Of a stretch of 64,000 nucleotides of DNA, positions 25,942 through 35,271 are shown piece by piece (within the stretch, counting starts at the first letter, position 1; every line of letters begins with the position of its first letter). Made by a program: the position numbers and the translations under genes. The notes beneath the pieces are model-generated. The model did not search any database and was not told the origin of the DNA. It worked only from the letters and a program-made list of their open reading frames with translations. This stretch comes from CAYJLF01 sp964371055 (GTDB lineage: Bacteria > Eisenbacteria > RBG-16-71-46 > CAIMUX01): the NCBI GenBank assembly GCA_964371055.1, contig CAYJLF010000001.1:372001-436000 (forward strand). Reading direction: 5' to 3'.

Positions 25942-27369
25942 ATGGATCCGCACACCACCTACGCCGATGAACTCCTCGAACGGGCCCGGACCGCGGCCCG
26001 GCAGTTTCGCGACCTGGATCAGCCCCAGGTCGATCGGATCGTCGAGGCCGCCTTCAAGGCCGCCTTTGACGCCCGGATCGACCTCGCCCGCCTCGCCCAC
26101 GAGGAGACCGGGATGGGGCGCTTCGAGCACAAGGTGGTCAAGAACTCCTGGGCCAGCCTCCTCATCCACGAGCACCTGCGGCAGCGTCGCACCGTCGGCG
26201 TCCTCTCCCACGACCCCGACCGCGGGATCACGGAGGTCGCCCAGCCGATCGGTCCGGTCCTCGCGACCACTCCGGTCACGAACCCGACCTCGACCGTCAT
26301 CTTCAAGTCGCTGATCTGCCTGAAGACGCGGAACCCGGTGATCTTCAGCCCGCATCGCGCGGCGCGGAAATGCAGCCGCGAAGCGGCGCGCATCATGGGA
26401 GAGGCGGCGGTCGCAGCCGGCGCGCCCGAACATGCCATCCAGGTGGTCGCCCGGGCCGGATCGGAGTATCTGGACGCGGTCATGCGGCACCGGAGGCTGG
26501 CCCTCATCCTCGCCACCGGCACCAGCTCGATCGTGCGCCGCGCCCAGCTCTCGGGCACGCCGACGCTCGGCGTCGGCCCGGGCAACGTCCCGGTCTACGT
26601 GCATCACTCCGCCGATCTTCCCTTCGCCGCGCGGATGATCGTGCACTCCAAGACCTGGGACTATGGGACGGTCTGCGCCAGCGAGCAGGCCCTGGTGATG
26701 GAGCCCGACGTCGACCAACAGCTCCGTCCGCTCCTGCGCGAGCGGGGCGCCTGGTTCTGTACCCGCGAGCAGATGGAGGCGCTGGGCCCGATCTGCTTCG
26801 ATCCGGCGGCCGCCACGATGCGGGCCGACATCGTCGGGCAGTCCGCCCTCGTGATCGCGCGGAAGGCCGGCTTCGAAGTGCCGGAAGGAACGCGGGTCCT
26901 GGTGGCCGAACCAAACGGCGTGGGGCGAGAGCACCCGCTCAGCTACGAGATCCTCGCTCCGGTGCTCGCCTACTACCGCGTTGACGACTACGCCGCGGCC
27001 ATCCGGATCTGCCGGGAGATCACCCACCTCGGCGGCGTCGGGCACACCATCGGCCTCTACGCCAACGACGAGGCGGTGGTCTCCGACTTCGCGGAGATGG
27101 ACGCCGCGCGCATCCTGGTCAACACGCCGACCACCGAAGGGGCGCTGGGGGGAATCTTCAACCATCCTCCCCCCTCGCTTACACTCGCCTGCGGCACCGG
27201 CGCCGGGAACGTCACGACCGACAACATCACGATCGATCACCTGCTCAACATCCATCGCGTGGCGCGGATGCGCCCGAACCTCCGTTGGCTCGACATCCCG
27301 CGCGAGACGTGGCTCGATCCAGAGGTCGATGGAGTCCGGATCCGGGAGTTGTACAATCGGAACTACTGA
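25942..27369 (+). CDS. CoA-acylating aldehyde dehydrogenase (EutE/AdhE-N-like)
   Basis: A 475-aa aldehyde dehydrogenase superfamily protein. The nucleophile is in WDYGTVCASEQALV, matching the CoA-acylating branch (AdhE, EutE, PduP). Other features: PVTNPTSTVIFKSLICLKTR, NPVIFSPHRAARKCS and GVGPGNVPVYV. Reaction: acyl-CoA + NADH to aldehyde + CoA + NAD, reversible. It lacks the extra domain of AdhE and has no microcompartment-targeting extension that I can see. With the AOR complex in the same window the organism could interconvert acids, aldehydes and acyl-CoA. The stop overlaps the convergent glycosyltransferase gene by 7 nt. Confidence 0.86.
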   Translation: MDPHTTYADELLERARTAARQFRDLDQPQVDRIVEAAFKAAFDARIDLARLAHEETGMGRFEHKVVKNSWASLLIHEHLRQRRTVGVLSHDPDRGITEVAQPIGPVLATTPVTNPTSTVIFKSLICLKTRNPVIFSPHRAARKCSREAARIMGEAAVAAGAPEHAIQVVARAGSEYLDAVMRHRRLALILATGTSSIVRRAQLSGTPTLGVGPGNVPVYVHHSADLPFAARMIVHSKTWDYGTVCASEQALVMEPDVDQQLRPLLRERGAWFCTREQMEALGPICFDPAAATMRADIVGQSALVIARKAGFEVPEGTRVLVAEPNGVGREHPLSYEILAPVLAYYRVDDYAAAIRICREITHLGGVGHTIGLYANDEAVVSDFAEMDAARILVNTPTTEGALGGIFNHPPPSLTLACGTGAGNVTTDNITIDHLLNIHRVARMRPNLRWLDIPRETWLDPEVDGVRIRELYNRNY

Positions 27370-28484
27370 GGCGGCGCTCCGGCTCCACGCGCGAGCCCCG
27401 CGTTCGCGCGCTCCGCTGCCAGCCGCTGATAGAGCTCCCGGTACGCCTGGACCATCACCTGGTCGGTGAACGATGCGACCGACGCCAGACCGCCCTCCGC
27501 GAGCCGGCGACGGAGGCCGGCATCGCCCAGGAGGCGCCCCATCGCCGAGGCGAGAACGTGGGCATCGCCGACCGGAACGACCAGGCCATTCTCCCCGTGG
27601 CGCACCAGCTCGAGGTTCGACGGCAGCGCGCTCGTGATCACCGGCAGCCCGGTGACCCACCCTTCCTTGATGACGCCGCTGCTCCCCTCCCCTTCGACCG
27701 ACGGGACGAGGATCGCGTCGCAGCCCGGCAGGATCTCCCGGCTGTCGACGGCGCCGAGCCAGGAGAGCCGGGATGCGAGGCCGAACCGTTCCGCCTGCCG
27801 CACGAGCCGTGACCGCAGTGGGCCCTCCCCCACGACGCGAACTTCCCAGGGCGGCAATGCGACCCGGCGGCCGATCTCCACGAGATGGAACATCGCCTCG
27901 AGGAGGACTTCGTAACCTTTCTGCCCGGTCAACGCGCCGACGAGGCCGAAGACGAAGCGCCCGTCGCCACGCTCCTCCCGCCTTCGGTAGCGCCGGGGAT
28001 CGATCCCCGAGTGGATCGTCGAGATGCGATCCGCCGGGACGCCGCCCGCCGCGAGCACGCCCGCGATCTCCCCGCTGACGGCGACCACCGCGTCGGCCGC
28101 GCGGTACTTGGCCCGGCTGAGCCCGCGACCGAGCGGATAGGAGACCCGGCGGGTGTGCACCAGCGAGATCCGCTTCGCCCAGCTCCAGCGGCACCAGGCG
28201 CCGAGCGACGCGCCTCTTGCGTCGTGGGTGTGCAGGAGCGAGAGAGGCGTGCGGCGGTCGGCACGGCGCAGGGCGAGGATCGACCGTGGATCGGATCCGC
28301 GCGCGCCCGCCAGGCCGAGGGTCGGGATCCCCTCCTCCGCCGCCATACGAAGCAGGGGCGAGCCCCGGACGCCGGCCAGGAGGACCTCGTACCCATCGGT
28401 GCCGTGGAGCGCGCGGGCCAGGTAGTAGACCTGAACCTGCCCTCCCCGCAGCGTGCGCCCCAGATCAAGCAACAGGATCCGCAT
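27363..28484 (-). CDS. glycosyltransferase, GT4 family (GT-B fold)
   Basis: A 373-aa protein starting MRILLLDLGRTLRGGQ with AGAGGG just upstream. GT4 hallmarks: N-terminal GGQVQVYYLARAL, the inter-domain STIHSGIDPRRY, and the donor-binding GEGSSGVIKEGWVTGLPVI containing the E-x7-E element. It transfers a sugar from a nucleotide-sugar donor with retention of configuration, probably onto a lipopolysaccharide core or O-antigen given the neighbouring WaaL, heptosyltransferase and MsbA-like genes. Acceptor and sugar cannot be read from sequence. Confidence 0.85.
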   Translation of the reverse strand: MRILLLDLGRTLRGGQVQVYYLARALHGTDGYEVLLAGVRGSPLLRMAAEEGIPTLGLAGARGSDPRSILALRRADRRTPLSLLHTHDARGASLGAWCRWSWAKRISLVHTRRVSYPLGRGLSRAKYRAADAVVAVSGEIAGVLAAGGVPADRISTIHSGIDPRRYRRREERGDGRFVFGLVGALTGQKGYEVLLEAMFHLVEIGRRVALPPWEVRVVGEGPLRSRLVRQAERFGLASRLSWLGAVDSREILPGCDAILVPSVEGEGSSGVIKEGWVTGLPVITSALPSNLELVRHGENGLVVPVGDAHVLASAMGRLLGDAGLRRRLAEGGLASVASFTDQVMVQAYRELYQRLAAERANAGLARGAGAPPQ

Positions 28485-28639
28485 CGACCCTCTCGAACGA
28501 CCGTTCCGGGAAAGCGATGCGAGGTCCGACCTGGATCTCGCCGGCCTCGCCCTCCCGGCGCCGCATGGTAACACCGTCCGCGCCGGCGGCGCGCTGTTCC
28601 TCCGCTCGCCGTCCCGAGCGGGCCAGGTCGGTTCCTCGC

Positions 28640-28667
28640 TTGCCGCCGCGGCGCCGCGCCCTACAAT
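28640..28667 (+). promoter_or_regulatory. promoter implying a leaderless transcript for the GT2 gene
   Basis: TTGCCG, 16 nt, TACAAT (5/6 to consensus). Only 6 nt (CCAGCC) separate the -10 from ATG 28674 and no ribosome site is present. Confidence 0.55.
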
Positions 28668-28673
28668 CCAGCC

Positions 28674-29507
28674 ATGCGCCACGCTGACGAACCCGCTCTC
28701 CGTCTCTCGGTCATCGTCACGACCTACAACCACCCCCGCGCGCTCGCGCTGGTCCTGGCCGGCCTCGAACGTCAGAGCGTGCGTTCTTTCGAGCTTCTGA
28801 TCGCCGACGACGGCAGCGGCCCCGAGACCAGGGCGTTGGTCGATGCCCACGCGCAGAAGGTCGATCGTCCCGTGCGGCATGTCTGGCATCCCGACGACGG
28901 CTTTCGCAAGTGCACGATCTTAAACCGCGCCATTCGCGAGGCGACCGGCGACTACCTCGTCTTCTTCGACGGTGACTGCATCCCGCGCCGGGACTGCCTC
29001 GCCATTCACCTGCGCTCGGCCCGGCGCGACCGCTATCTCGCGGGGGGCAAGATCCCGCTCGACCAGGCGCTCACCGACCGGCTCACCCCGCGCGAGATCG
29101 AGGCCGGCCTGCTGGATCGGATCGGGCCGTGGTGGCGGCACGCGGGGAAGCGCCGGCGGCTCCTGGTCAGCCGGCTCCCTCTCGTGCGCTCCCTCCTCGA
29201 CCGGCGTCACCGGCGCGAGCCGGCGTGGCGCGGCGAGAACTCCTCCGCTTTCGCCGATCACATCCGCGAGGTCGGGGGATTCGACGAGCGGTTCAGCTAT
29301 GGGTTCGAGGATGCCGACTTCGGCCACCGTCTGCAGGCCTTCGGTCTGCACGGCTGGTCGATCCGCTACACCTGTCCGGTCATCCACCTGGAGCACGCGC
29401 GCCCCTGGTCAAACCCCGAGGTGATCGCGCAGAACCGGGAGATCTACGACGAGAACCGCGCCGCGGGCCTGGTCCGAACGCCGCACGGCCTCACGGACGA
29501 GGGGTGA
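28674..29507 (+). CDS. glycosyltransferase, GT2 family with galactosyltransferase-type C-terminus
   Basis: A 277-aa GT-A protein. LSVIVTTYNHPRAL opens the nucleotide-binding fold; DDGSGPETR and the metal site FFDGDCIPRRD follow. The C-terminal part (REVGGFDERFSYGFEDADFG) is the Glyco_transf_7C-type ED motif. Transfers a sugar with inversion, probably in envelope glycan synthesis. Its promoter suggests a leaderless mRNA. Its end overlaps the convergent ABC transporter gene by 17 nt. Confidence 0.87.
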   Translation: MRHADEPALRLSVIVTTYNHPRALALVLAGLERQSVRSFELLIADDGSGPETRALVDAHAQKVDRPVRHVWHPDDGFRKCTILNRAIREATGDYLVFFDGDCIPRRDCLAIHLRSARRDRYLAGGKIPLDQALTDRLTPREIEAGLLDRIGPWWRHAGKRRRLLVSRLPLVRSLLDRRHRREPAWRGENSSAFADHIREVGGFDERFSYGFEDADFGHRLQAFGLHGWSIRYTCPVIHLEHARPWSNPEVIAQNREIYDENRAAGLVRTPHGLTDEG

Positions 29508-31542
29508 TCGCGTCGGTCGCCCGCGCCTCCGGCTCGTCCCGGAACTGCATCTCGTAGAGCTTGCGGTAGAGGCCCGGCTGGGCCATCAGCTCCGCGTGCC
29601 GGCCTTCCTGCACGATCTGCCCCTGATCGAGCACCAGGATCCGGTCCGCGCCGCGCACGGTCGAGAGGCGGTGCGCGATCACGACCGCGGTCCGGCTCCG
29701 GAGCAGGTTCTCGATCGCCGTCTGCACCTGGGCCTCGGACTCGGTGTCCAGGCTCGAGGTCGCCTCGTCGAAGACGAGGATCTCCGGATTGCGCAAAATC
29801 GCCCGCGCGATCGCGAGACGCTGGCGCTGGCCGCCGGAGAGGAGCCGGCCGCGCTCCCCGATCGCGGTCTGGTATCCGTCGGGGAAGCGTTCGATGAACT
29901 CCCGCGCGTTGGCGGCGGCGGCCGCGGCTTCGATCTCCGCCACGGTCGCGTCCGGCCGCCCCATTCGGATGTTCTCCAGGATCGTCCCCTCGAAGAGGAT
30001 CGTCTCCTGCGTGACGAACCCGATCAGACGGCGGAGATCGGTCAGGCTGATCTCACGGAGGTCGATGCCATCGAGCGTCACGCGACCTGAGGTCGGATCA
30101 TGGAAGCGGGGAATCAGGTCGGCCAGGGTCGACTTGCCCCCGCCCGAGGGACCGACCAGCGCGATCACCTCGCCGCGGCCGATCCGCAGGTTGACCTCGC
30201 GCAGGACCGGCACCCCTTCGCGGTAGCTGAACGAGAGGTTCTCCATCCGGATCTCGCGCTGGAACGCCTGCGCGCGTCGCGGCTCCGCCGGCTCCACCAC
30301 GGAGGGGATCGTGTCCAGGATCTCGAAGATCCGCGTCGCCGCGGCCAGCCCCTGCTGGATCCGGACATTGACCTGCGACAGGACCTTGATCGGCTGCATC
30401 ATCGAGAGCATCCCGACGATGAAGAGGAGGAAGCGACCGGTCGATCCCCCCTCGGTGGCAACGCGCGCGCCGGCGAACCAGAGGATCCCCACCGCGACCG
30501 CCACGCCGAGCATTTCGGTCAGGGGCGAGGCGAGCGATCCGATCCGCGTCATCCGCACCATCGTGCGGGCGTAGTCGTTGGTCTCGCGCTCGAACCGGCG
30601 GACCCGCTCTCCCTCGAGGCCGAACGCCTTGACGATCCGCATCGCGCCCAGCGTTTCGCCCAGCACCGCCGTGATCCGCCCCATCTTGACCTGCGAGATG
30701 CGGCTGGAGCGCCGCAATGTCTGGCCGATCCGGTCGATCAGCCAGAGATTGGGCGGCAGCACCAGGACGGCGAAGAGAAAGAGCTGCCAGCTCGCGATGA
30801 GCACCGTGACCAGGTAGACCGCGAGGAGGAGCCCCTGGCGCACCAGGTCGGCGATGCCGTTGGCGATCGCGCCTTTCACCAGCTCGATGTCGTTTGTGAT
30901 CCGCGAGATCAGCACGCCTGAGTTGGCGTGGGAGAAGTAGTCCATCGAGAGGCTCTGGTAATGGCCGAAGAGATGATTGCGGATGTCGCGGATCACGTTC
31001 TGCTCGGCCTTCACGACCAGGTAGCTCTGCGCGTACCAGAAGAGGTTCTTGATCAGGAAGATCAAAAGGAGCGCGAGGCAGAAGCGGCGGATCGTCGCGC
31101 CGCGATCCTCGCGCACGATCAGGGAGTAGAAGCCGCGCTCCACGTCGCGCCGCAGGCCGGCGACGCCCCGGCTGAGGGCGTTGCCGTCGGCGCGTGAGGA
31201 GACGACGCTGTCACTCTGAACGCCCGGGATCGCCGCCGCGGTGGAGTCCCCGGCGGTCGCGGACGAGTCGCCTGCCGCCGACGACGGGCCGGGCCGCTCC
31301 GTCGAGTCGAGTGGAATCACCACCCCGGGGATCCCGGTCGGGATCCCCGCCTGCTCGCCGGTCCGGTCGGAAGGGTTGCGACCGTTGAGGACGATCTCCG
31401 TGAAAGGGACGATCATCGCCAGGGTGAAACCGCTGAAGGCGGCGAACCCGGTCATGAAGACCACGGAGCTGATGAAGGTGCCCAGGTGGGGACGCAGGAA
31501 CCGCAGCAGCCGCCCGTAGAGGCGGAGTGTCTCCAGCTTCAC
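29491..31542 (-). CDS. MsbA-like ABC exporter with large periplasmic insert
   Basis: A 683-aa half-transporter. The C-terminal nucleotide-binding domain has Walker A GPSGGGKST, signature LLSGGQRQR, Walker B ILVFDEATSSLD and the H-loop IAHRLSTV. The N-terminal membrane domain has six helices, but between helices 1 and 2 lies an extra stretch of roughly 90 residues rich in Ser, Ala, Thr, Gly and Asp (near residues 45-130), much longer than in MsbA. GTG 31542 overlaps the stop of the WaaL fusion gene by 4 nt. Likely role: flipping lipid A-core or another glycolipid across the inner membrane. Confidence 0.88.
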   Translation of the reverse strand: MKLETLRLYGRLLRFLRPHLGTFISSVVFMTGFAAFSGFTLAMIVPFTEIVLNGRNPSDRTGEQAGIPTGIPGVVIPLDSTERPGPSSAAGDSSATAGDSTAAAIPGVQSDSVVSSRADGNALSRGVAGLRRDVERGFYSLIVREDRGATIRRFCLALLLIFLIKNLFWYAQSYLVVKAEQNVIRDIRNHLFGHYQSLSMDYFSHANSGVLISRITNDIELVKGAIANGIADLVRQGLLLAVYLVTVLIASWQLFLFAVLVLPPNLWLIDRIGQTLRRSSRISQVKMGRITAVLGETLGAMRIVKAFGLEGERVRRFERETNDYARTMVRMTRIGSLASPLTEMLGVAVAVGILWFAGARVATEGGSTGRFLLFIVGMLSMMQPIKVLSQVNVRIQQGLAAATRIFEILDTIPSVVEPAEPRRAQAFQREIRMENLSFSYREGVPVLREVNLRIGRGEVIALVGPSGGGKSTLADLIPRFHDPTSGRVTLDGIDLREISLTDLRRLIGFVTQETILFEGTILENIRMGRPDATVAEIEAAAAAANAREFIERFPDGYQTAIGERGRLLSGGQRQRLAIARAILRNPEILVFDEATSSLDTESEAQVQTAIENLLRSRTAVVIAHRLSTVRGADRILVLDQGQIVQEGRHAELMAQPGLYRKLYEMQFRDEPEARATDAITPRP

Positions 31543-34040
31543 CTCGCCACCCCGTTCCCAAGGATGCGCGGGCCCGCCTGCACGGCCCCGCCTCGCATCT
31601 CGCGTATCGTCGTCACCTGTCGAAGCGCATCGGCCACCAGGTCGAGCGCGCGCGCGTCCACCGCGGGGATTCCGGCCCGGGAGAGCGCCGGCGCCGGTTC
31701 CGCGCGCAGGAGCGGACTGCGCGGGATCCCTCCCGGGGAGAACGACCACCGCTCATCCTCGACCTGATACCGGTCGGCCAGCAGGACCGTGCGGTGGATC
31801 CCGCCGAGCGGTGCATAGTGATACGGATTCGATCGGAAGAAGAGCGCGACCGTCGGCGTGCCCAGGGAGACCGCGAGGTGCATCACCCCCGAGTCGCATC
31901 CGACATAGGCGGCTGCTCCTTCGATCAGCCGGGCGAGATCGACGACCGAGAGAGGCGGGACCACGACGACGCGCGGGAGCGCGGTCCCCCCGACAAGTTC
32001 CCGCAGGCGATCGCGTTCGCCGGCGCCGGCCGCCAGGAGCACTCTCCCCGGGAAGAGCTCGAGCACGCGCGGCAGCAGCGCGCGCCAGGCGGCGAGGGGC
32101 CAGGCTTTGTCGCCCCGCCCGCCCACGTGCAGAACGAGATACCGGTCGCCCTCGATTCTCTCGCCGGCGAGCCAGGACCGGAGCCGCTCGGAGGGAGGGC
32201 GCACGAGCGGGCACTCCATCATCGCCGGAAGGGCGTTGTGCCCCAGTTCGCGTAGCAGCTCCAGCATCACGATCGACAGATGCAGTTCGGGAGCGGGCCC
32301 TTTCACCGGCCGCGTCAGCGCGCCGCGACTGCGCGGATCGTCGAAGCCGATCCGAACCGGCGCGCCGGAGGCCACCGTCAGGAGGCAGTTGTAGTACGAG
32401 TGGGTGTGCACGTGCGACGCCTCGAAGGCGAGATCCCAGCGGCCGCGGCGCAGCTCCGCGACCCAGGCCGGAAAGAGCCACGGCTGACGGATGTGGCGGC
32501 GTTTGTCCTGGATGATCCATCGATCCACCCACGGCCACCCCTCGAGCAGCGGGCTGAACGCATCGCCGGTCACGAGGCCGATTTCGGCGCTCGGCAGGGC
32601 CTCCCGCAGGCGCCGCAGAAACGGTGTCAGCAGCAGCAGGTTTCCGAGGCGGTTGTCGTGCCGCACGACGAGGATCCGATTCTTCGATGCCGCGCGCCCC
32701 CCGACCCCGGACGCACGCTCGGCTTTCCCGGCGAACAGAAGCACCGCCAGTGGCAGCGTCGAGCGCTTGAATCGCTTCTCCGCGCGGCGCCAAAGACTTC
32801 GACGTCCGCGGAAGAGCCCGTCCGGGAAGACCGGACTCGCCCCCGCGTCCCGGGCCGCGAGCACCCCGGCTACGGCCAGAAACCACCAGACCTGGGCCAC
32901 TTCCTCATCGCCGGAGAAGTTCTGGGCAAAACTGCCGACCAGAAGCGCCACGATGCCGCAGGGAATCGCGGCGGACAGCCAGCTTCGCTTCGATCCCGCG
33001 CCCGGGGACGACTTCGGATGCCGGGCTTCGAGCCACCAGACGACCCAGATCGCGACCCATAGCGCGAGCCCGAAGATCCCGGTCTCCACCAGAAAAGTGA
33101 GCGGATCGCTGTGCGCGCCCCCCGTCGCCAGGTAGAACCCCGGGACCTTGTAGATCGGGAAGAGCTGGCCGAAGGCTCCGAGCCCGGCGCCCAGCCAGAG
33201 GTGATCGGCGGCGATGCGGAGCGCCGTCTGCCAGAGGCGCGCGCGCGGATCGTCGCCGAGGGCGAAGATCGAGACGAACCGCTCCTGCATCGAGGGCTGC
33301 AACAGTGCGGCGATGAGGGCCGCGACCGCCGCTCCGCCCAGGAGGAGCAGGAAGGCACGCCGGCCGCGAAGGAGGCCGAGGAGGAGGAGTCCCGCCATCG
33401 CGCCGATCCACGCCGTGCGCGCGTAGCTGACGAGGAGCCCACCGCCGATCAGCACGGCGACCAGTCCCCAGAGCCACTTCGGGCGTTGATCGAAGGCCAG
33501 CCCGATCGCGACGAAAAAGATCGAAAGGAGGACCCCGGAGTAGGTCAGGTGATGTCCCAGGGTGCCGCAGGCCATGAACCGGCTGTCCGAGAATTGCTCG
33601 AGCGGCCGTTCGCGCGTCCAGTCGATCCCGGTGAAGTGCTGGATCAGACCGAAGAGGCCCGCCAGCGCGGCGCTCAGCACGAGGAGTTCGAGGGCGCGCC
33701 GGCGCGAGGGCGCCTCCTTCGCCAGGCCGACGAAGACCAGGGGAAAGAGGAAGATCCAGGAGTTCTTCAGAAAGCCGAGCGAACGCCTCGGATCCACCCC
33801 CGTCGCGGCGGTGATCGCCTGCACGACGACCAGCGCCAGAACGAGACGGACGAACCACGGGATGCGCGGGTACGAGAGCCGTCGGGTCGCCCGGCCCACC
33901 ACCAGCAGGACCGCCCCCAGGACGACGGCCGCCTGCGCGGCGGCAATCGACCACGGAGCGGCCAGCGCGAAGAGCGCCAGCAGAATCGCGGCCCCGCGCG
34001 CGAAGAAGGGGGCGCCGGACGCGGGTAACGATGTGCTCAA
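31539..34040 (-). CDS. O-antigen ligase fused to GT9 heptosyltransferase
   Basis: An approximately 833-aa two-domain fusion. The first 430 or so residues are a WaaL/Wzy_C-type polytopic membrane domain (about 11 helices; TYSGVLLSIFFVAIGLAF, and a periplasmic loop with AGLGAFGQLFPIYK and GGAHSDPLTFLVETG). The last 340 residues are a WaaC/WaaF-like GT9 domain: NRILVVRHDNRLGNLLLLTP, LVLHVGGRGDKAWP, and YVGCDSGVMHLAVSLGTPTVALF. No stop or frameshift separates them. TTG 34040 has GGGAGG 10 nt upstream; ATG 34094 is an alternative. Predicted roles: adding heptose or similar to a lipid core and ligating polymer to it. The fusion is unusual. Confidence 0.8.
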   Translation of the reverse strand: MSTSLPASGAPFFARGAAILLALFALAAPWSIAAAQAAVVLGAVLLVVGRATRRLSYPRIPWFVRLVLALVVVQAITAATGVDPRRSLGFLKNSWIFLFPLVFVGLAKEAPSRRRALELLVLSAALAGLFGLIQHFTGIDWTRERPLEQFSDSRFMACGTLGHHLTYSGVLLSIFFVAIGLAFDQRPKWLWGLVAVLIGGGLLVSYARTAWIGAMAGLLLLGLLRGRRAFLLLLGGAAVAALIAALLQPSMQERFVSIFALGDDPRARLWQTALRIAADHLWLGAGLGAFGQLFPIYKVPGFYLATGGAHSDPLTFLVETGIFGLALWVAIWVVWWLEARHPKSSPGAGSKRSWLSAAIPCGIVALLVGSFAQNFSGDEEVAQVWWFLAVAGVLAARDAGASPVFPDGLFRGRRSLWRRAEKRFKRSTLPLAVLLFAGKAERASGVGGRAASKNRILVVRHDNRLGNLLLLTPFLRRLREALPSAEIGLVTGDAFSPLLEGWPWVDRWIIQDKRRHIRQPWLFPAWVAELRRGRWDLAFEASHVHTHSYYNCLLTVASGAPVRIGFDDPRSRGALTRPVKGPAPELHLSIVMLELLRELGHNALPAMMECPLVRPPSERLRSWLAGERIEGDRYLVLHVGGRGDKAWPLAAWRALLPRVLELFPGRVLLAAGAGERDRLRELVGGTALPRVVVVPPLSVVDLARLIEGAAAYVGCDSGVMHLAVSLGTPTVALFFRSNPYHYAPLGGIHRTVLLADRYQVEDERWSFSPGGIPRSPLLRAEPAPALSRAGIPAVDARALDLVADALRQVTTIREMRGGAVQAGPRILGNGVAR

Positions 34041-34120
34041 CTGCGGGAAACCTCCCGTTGGCTGGGTCGAACGTCCGGGGCGTCGTGAGGGCATCCACGT
34101 CCCACCAGCGCCGTCCGGGC

Positions 34121-34149
34121 AGTATAGGGGCGGCCCGGAGACCCGGCAA
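34121..34149 (-). promoter_or_regulatory. sigma-70 promoter for the WaaL-GT9 / MsbA-like operon
   Basis: On the minus strand TTGCCG, 17 nt, TATACT (5/6 to consensus). Transcription would start near 34114, 20 nt before ATG 34094 and about 74 nt before TTG 34040. Confidence 0.55.
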
Positions 34150-34336
34150 GGCGAGGGCTGAGCGCGCCCGGGCCCGTGCACCGCACCGGTCCGCCCCGAC
34201 GATCGCCCGCGGGGGCCTCCGCTTGGTACACTGGAGAGGTGCCTTCCTTCACGATCACGATGCCGGCCGGATGCCGCCGGTCCCACGATGCCGTAACGCC
34301 TGCCGGGGTGTCCCTGTCTAGGTTGGGGCACGGGCG

Positions 34337-34900
34337 ATGATGGCGCGCTCCGATGCTGCGCTCGTGGCCCGGACACGACAGGGCGACGGCAAGGCGTTCG
34401 ATACCCTGGTGCGTCGTCATGCTCGTGCGGCGCTCGCGGTTGCTCACGCGATCCTCGGGAATCAGGCCGACGCCGAGGACGTCTGCCAGGACGCATGGAT
34501 CCGGGCGCTCGAGCGGATCGAGGAGTGTCGAGAGCCCGAACGCTTCGTCTTCTGGCTTATGCAGATCGTCCGCAACCGGGCGCGGAACTACGTTCAGTAC
34601 CGGCGCGTGCGGGCGACGGAGTCGATCGAGGCAGCCGGCGGGCCCGCAATGTTCTCGGCCCTGCCGGACCCGAGTCGTTGTTTACAGAACGAGCGTCGGC
34701 GGAGCGATCTCGATGCAGCTCTGGCGGTCCTTCCGGTCCATCTCCGAGAGGTGCTCCTGCTGCATGACATGGCCGGATGGAGGCATCGGGCCATCGCGGA
34801 GGACCTGGGGATCACGGAGGTACTGAGCCGCAAGCGAGTCATGCTGGCGCGGGCCCGGATGCGCCAGATCCTGGGCAAGGCAGAGGGAGGAGCGGCATGA
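34337..34900 (+). CDS. ECF-type RNA polymerase sigma factor
   Basis: A 187-aa sigma-70 family protein. Region 2: NQADAEDVCQDAWIRALERI and FVFWLMQIVRNRARNYVQYR; region 4: LPVHLREVLLLHDMAGWRHR with the helix-turn-helix AIAEDLGITEVLSRKRVMLA. It starts a three-gene operon with 4-nt ATGA overlaps: sigma, a single-pass membrane protein, and a Spy/CnrX-like periplasmic protein. This order resembles metal-responsive or envelope-stress ECF systems such as Cnr, in which the membrane protein restrains the sigma factor. Confidence 0.87.
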   Translation: MMARSDAALVARTRQGDGKAFDTLVRRHARAALAVAHAILGNQADAEDVCQDAWIRALERIEECREPERFVFWLMQIVRNRARNYVQYRRVRATESIEAAGGPAMFSALPDPSRCLQNERRRSDLDAALAVLPVHLREVLLLHDMAGWRHRAIAEDLGITEVLSRKRVMLARARMRQILGKAEGGAA

Positions 34901-35271
34901 GGAACCGACCGGGTGAGAGCCGACCGACGCGATCCAGCCGATTCCGGTTCGATCCGCTGACGGGTCCGGAGGCGCTGGACCGCCACGTGCGCGGGATCCG
35001 CGCCGCTGCCAGGTCCGAGCTGGCGCGGCGGCAGGCCGCACGGGGCGTACGCGGGATCATCGTCCACTGGCGGTGGCCGATCCTCGCCACCTCTGCGCTC
35101 ATGGCCGTGATCTCCGTCGCCGCGCTCCTGGAGGCACGGGCGACGTCCGATCGCCCGGACAACGCCATCGCCGCCGCGCTCGGCATTCCGAGCTCCTGGG
35201 ACGGCTGGACAGCCGGGGAAACAGTCCCGGCGCCGGCCGACTCTCCGGCGCCGGAGGAAAGTGACCGATGA
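34897..35271 (+). CDS. single-pass membrane protein, candidate anti-sigma factor
   Basis: A 124-aa protein overlapping the sigma stop by ATGA. About 55 cytoplasmic, Arg-rich residues (DRHVRGIRAAARSELARRQA) precede one membrane helix (WPILATSALMAVISVAALLE) and a short Pro/Asp/Glu-rich periplasmic tail. It has no zinc-binding HxxxCxxC motif, so it is not a ZAS-type anti-sigma factor. Size, topology and gene order fit a CnrY-like or other minimal anti-sigma. That function is inferred from context. Confidence 0.65.
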   Translation: MRNRPGESRPTRSSRFRFDPLTGPEALDRHVRGIRAAARSELARRQAARGVRGIIVHWRWPILATSALMAVISVAALLEARATSDRPDNAIAAALGIPSSWDGWTAGETVPAPADSPAPEESDR

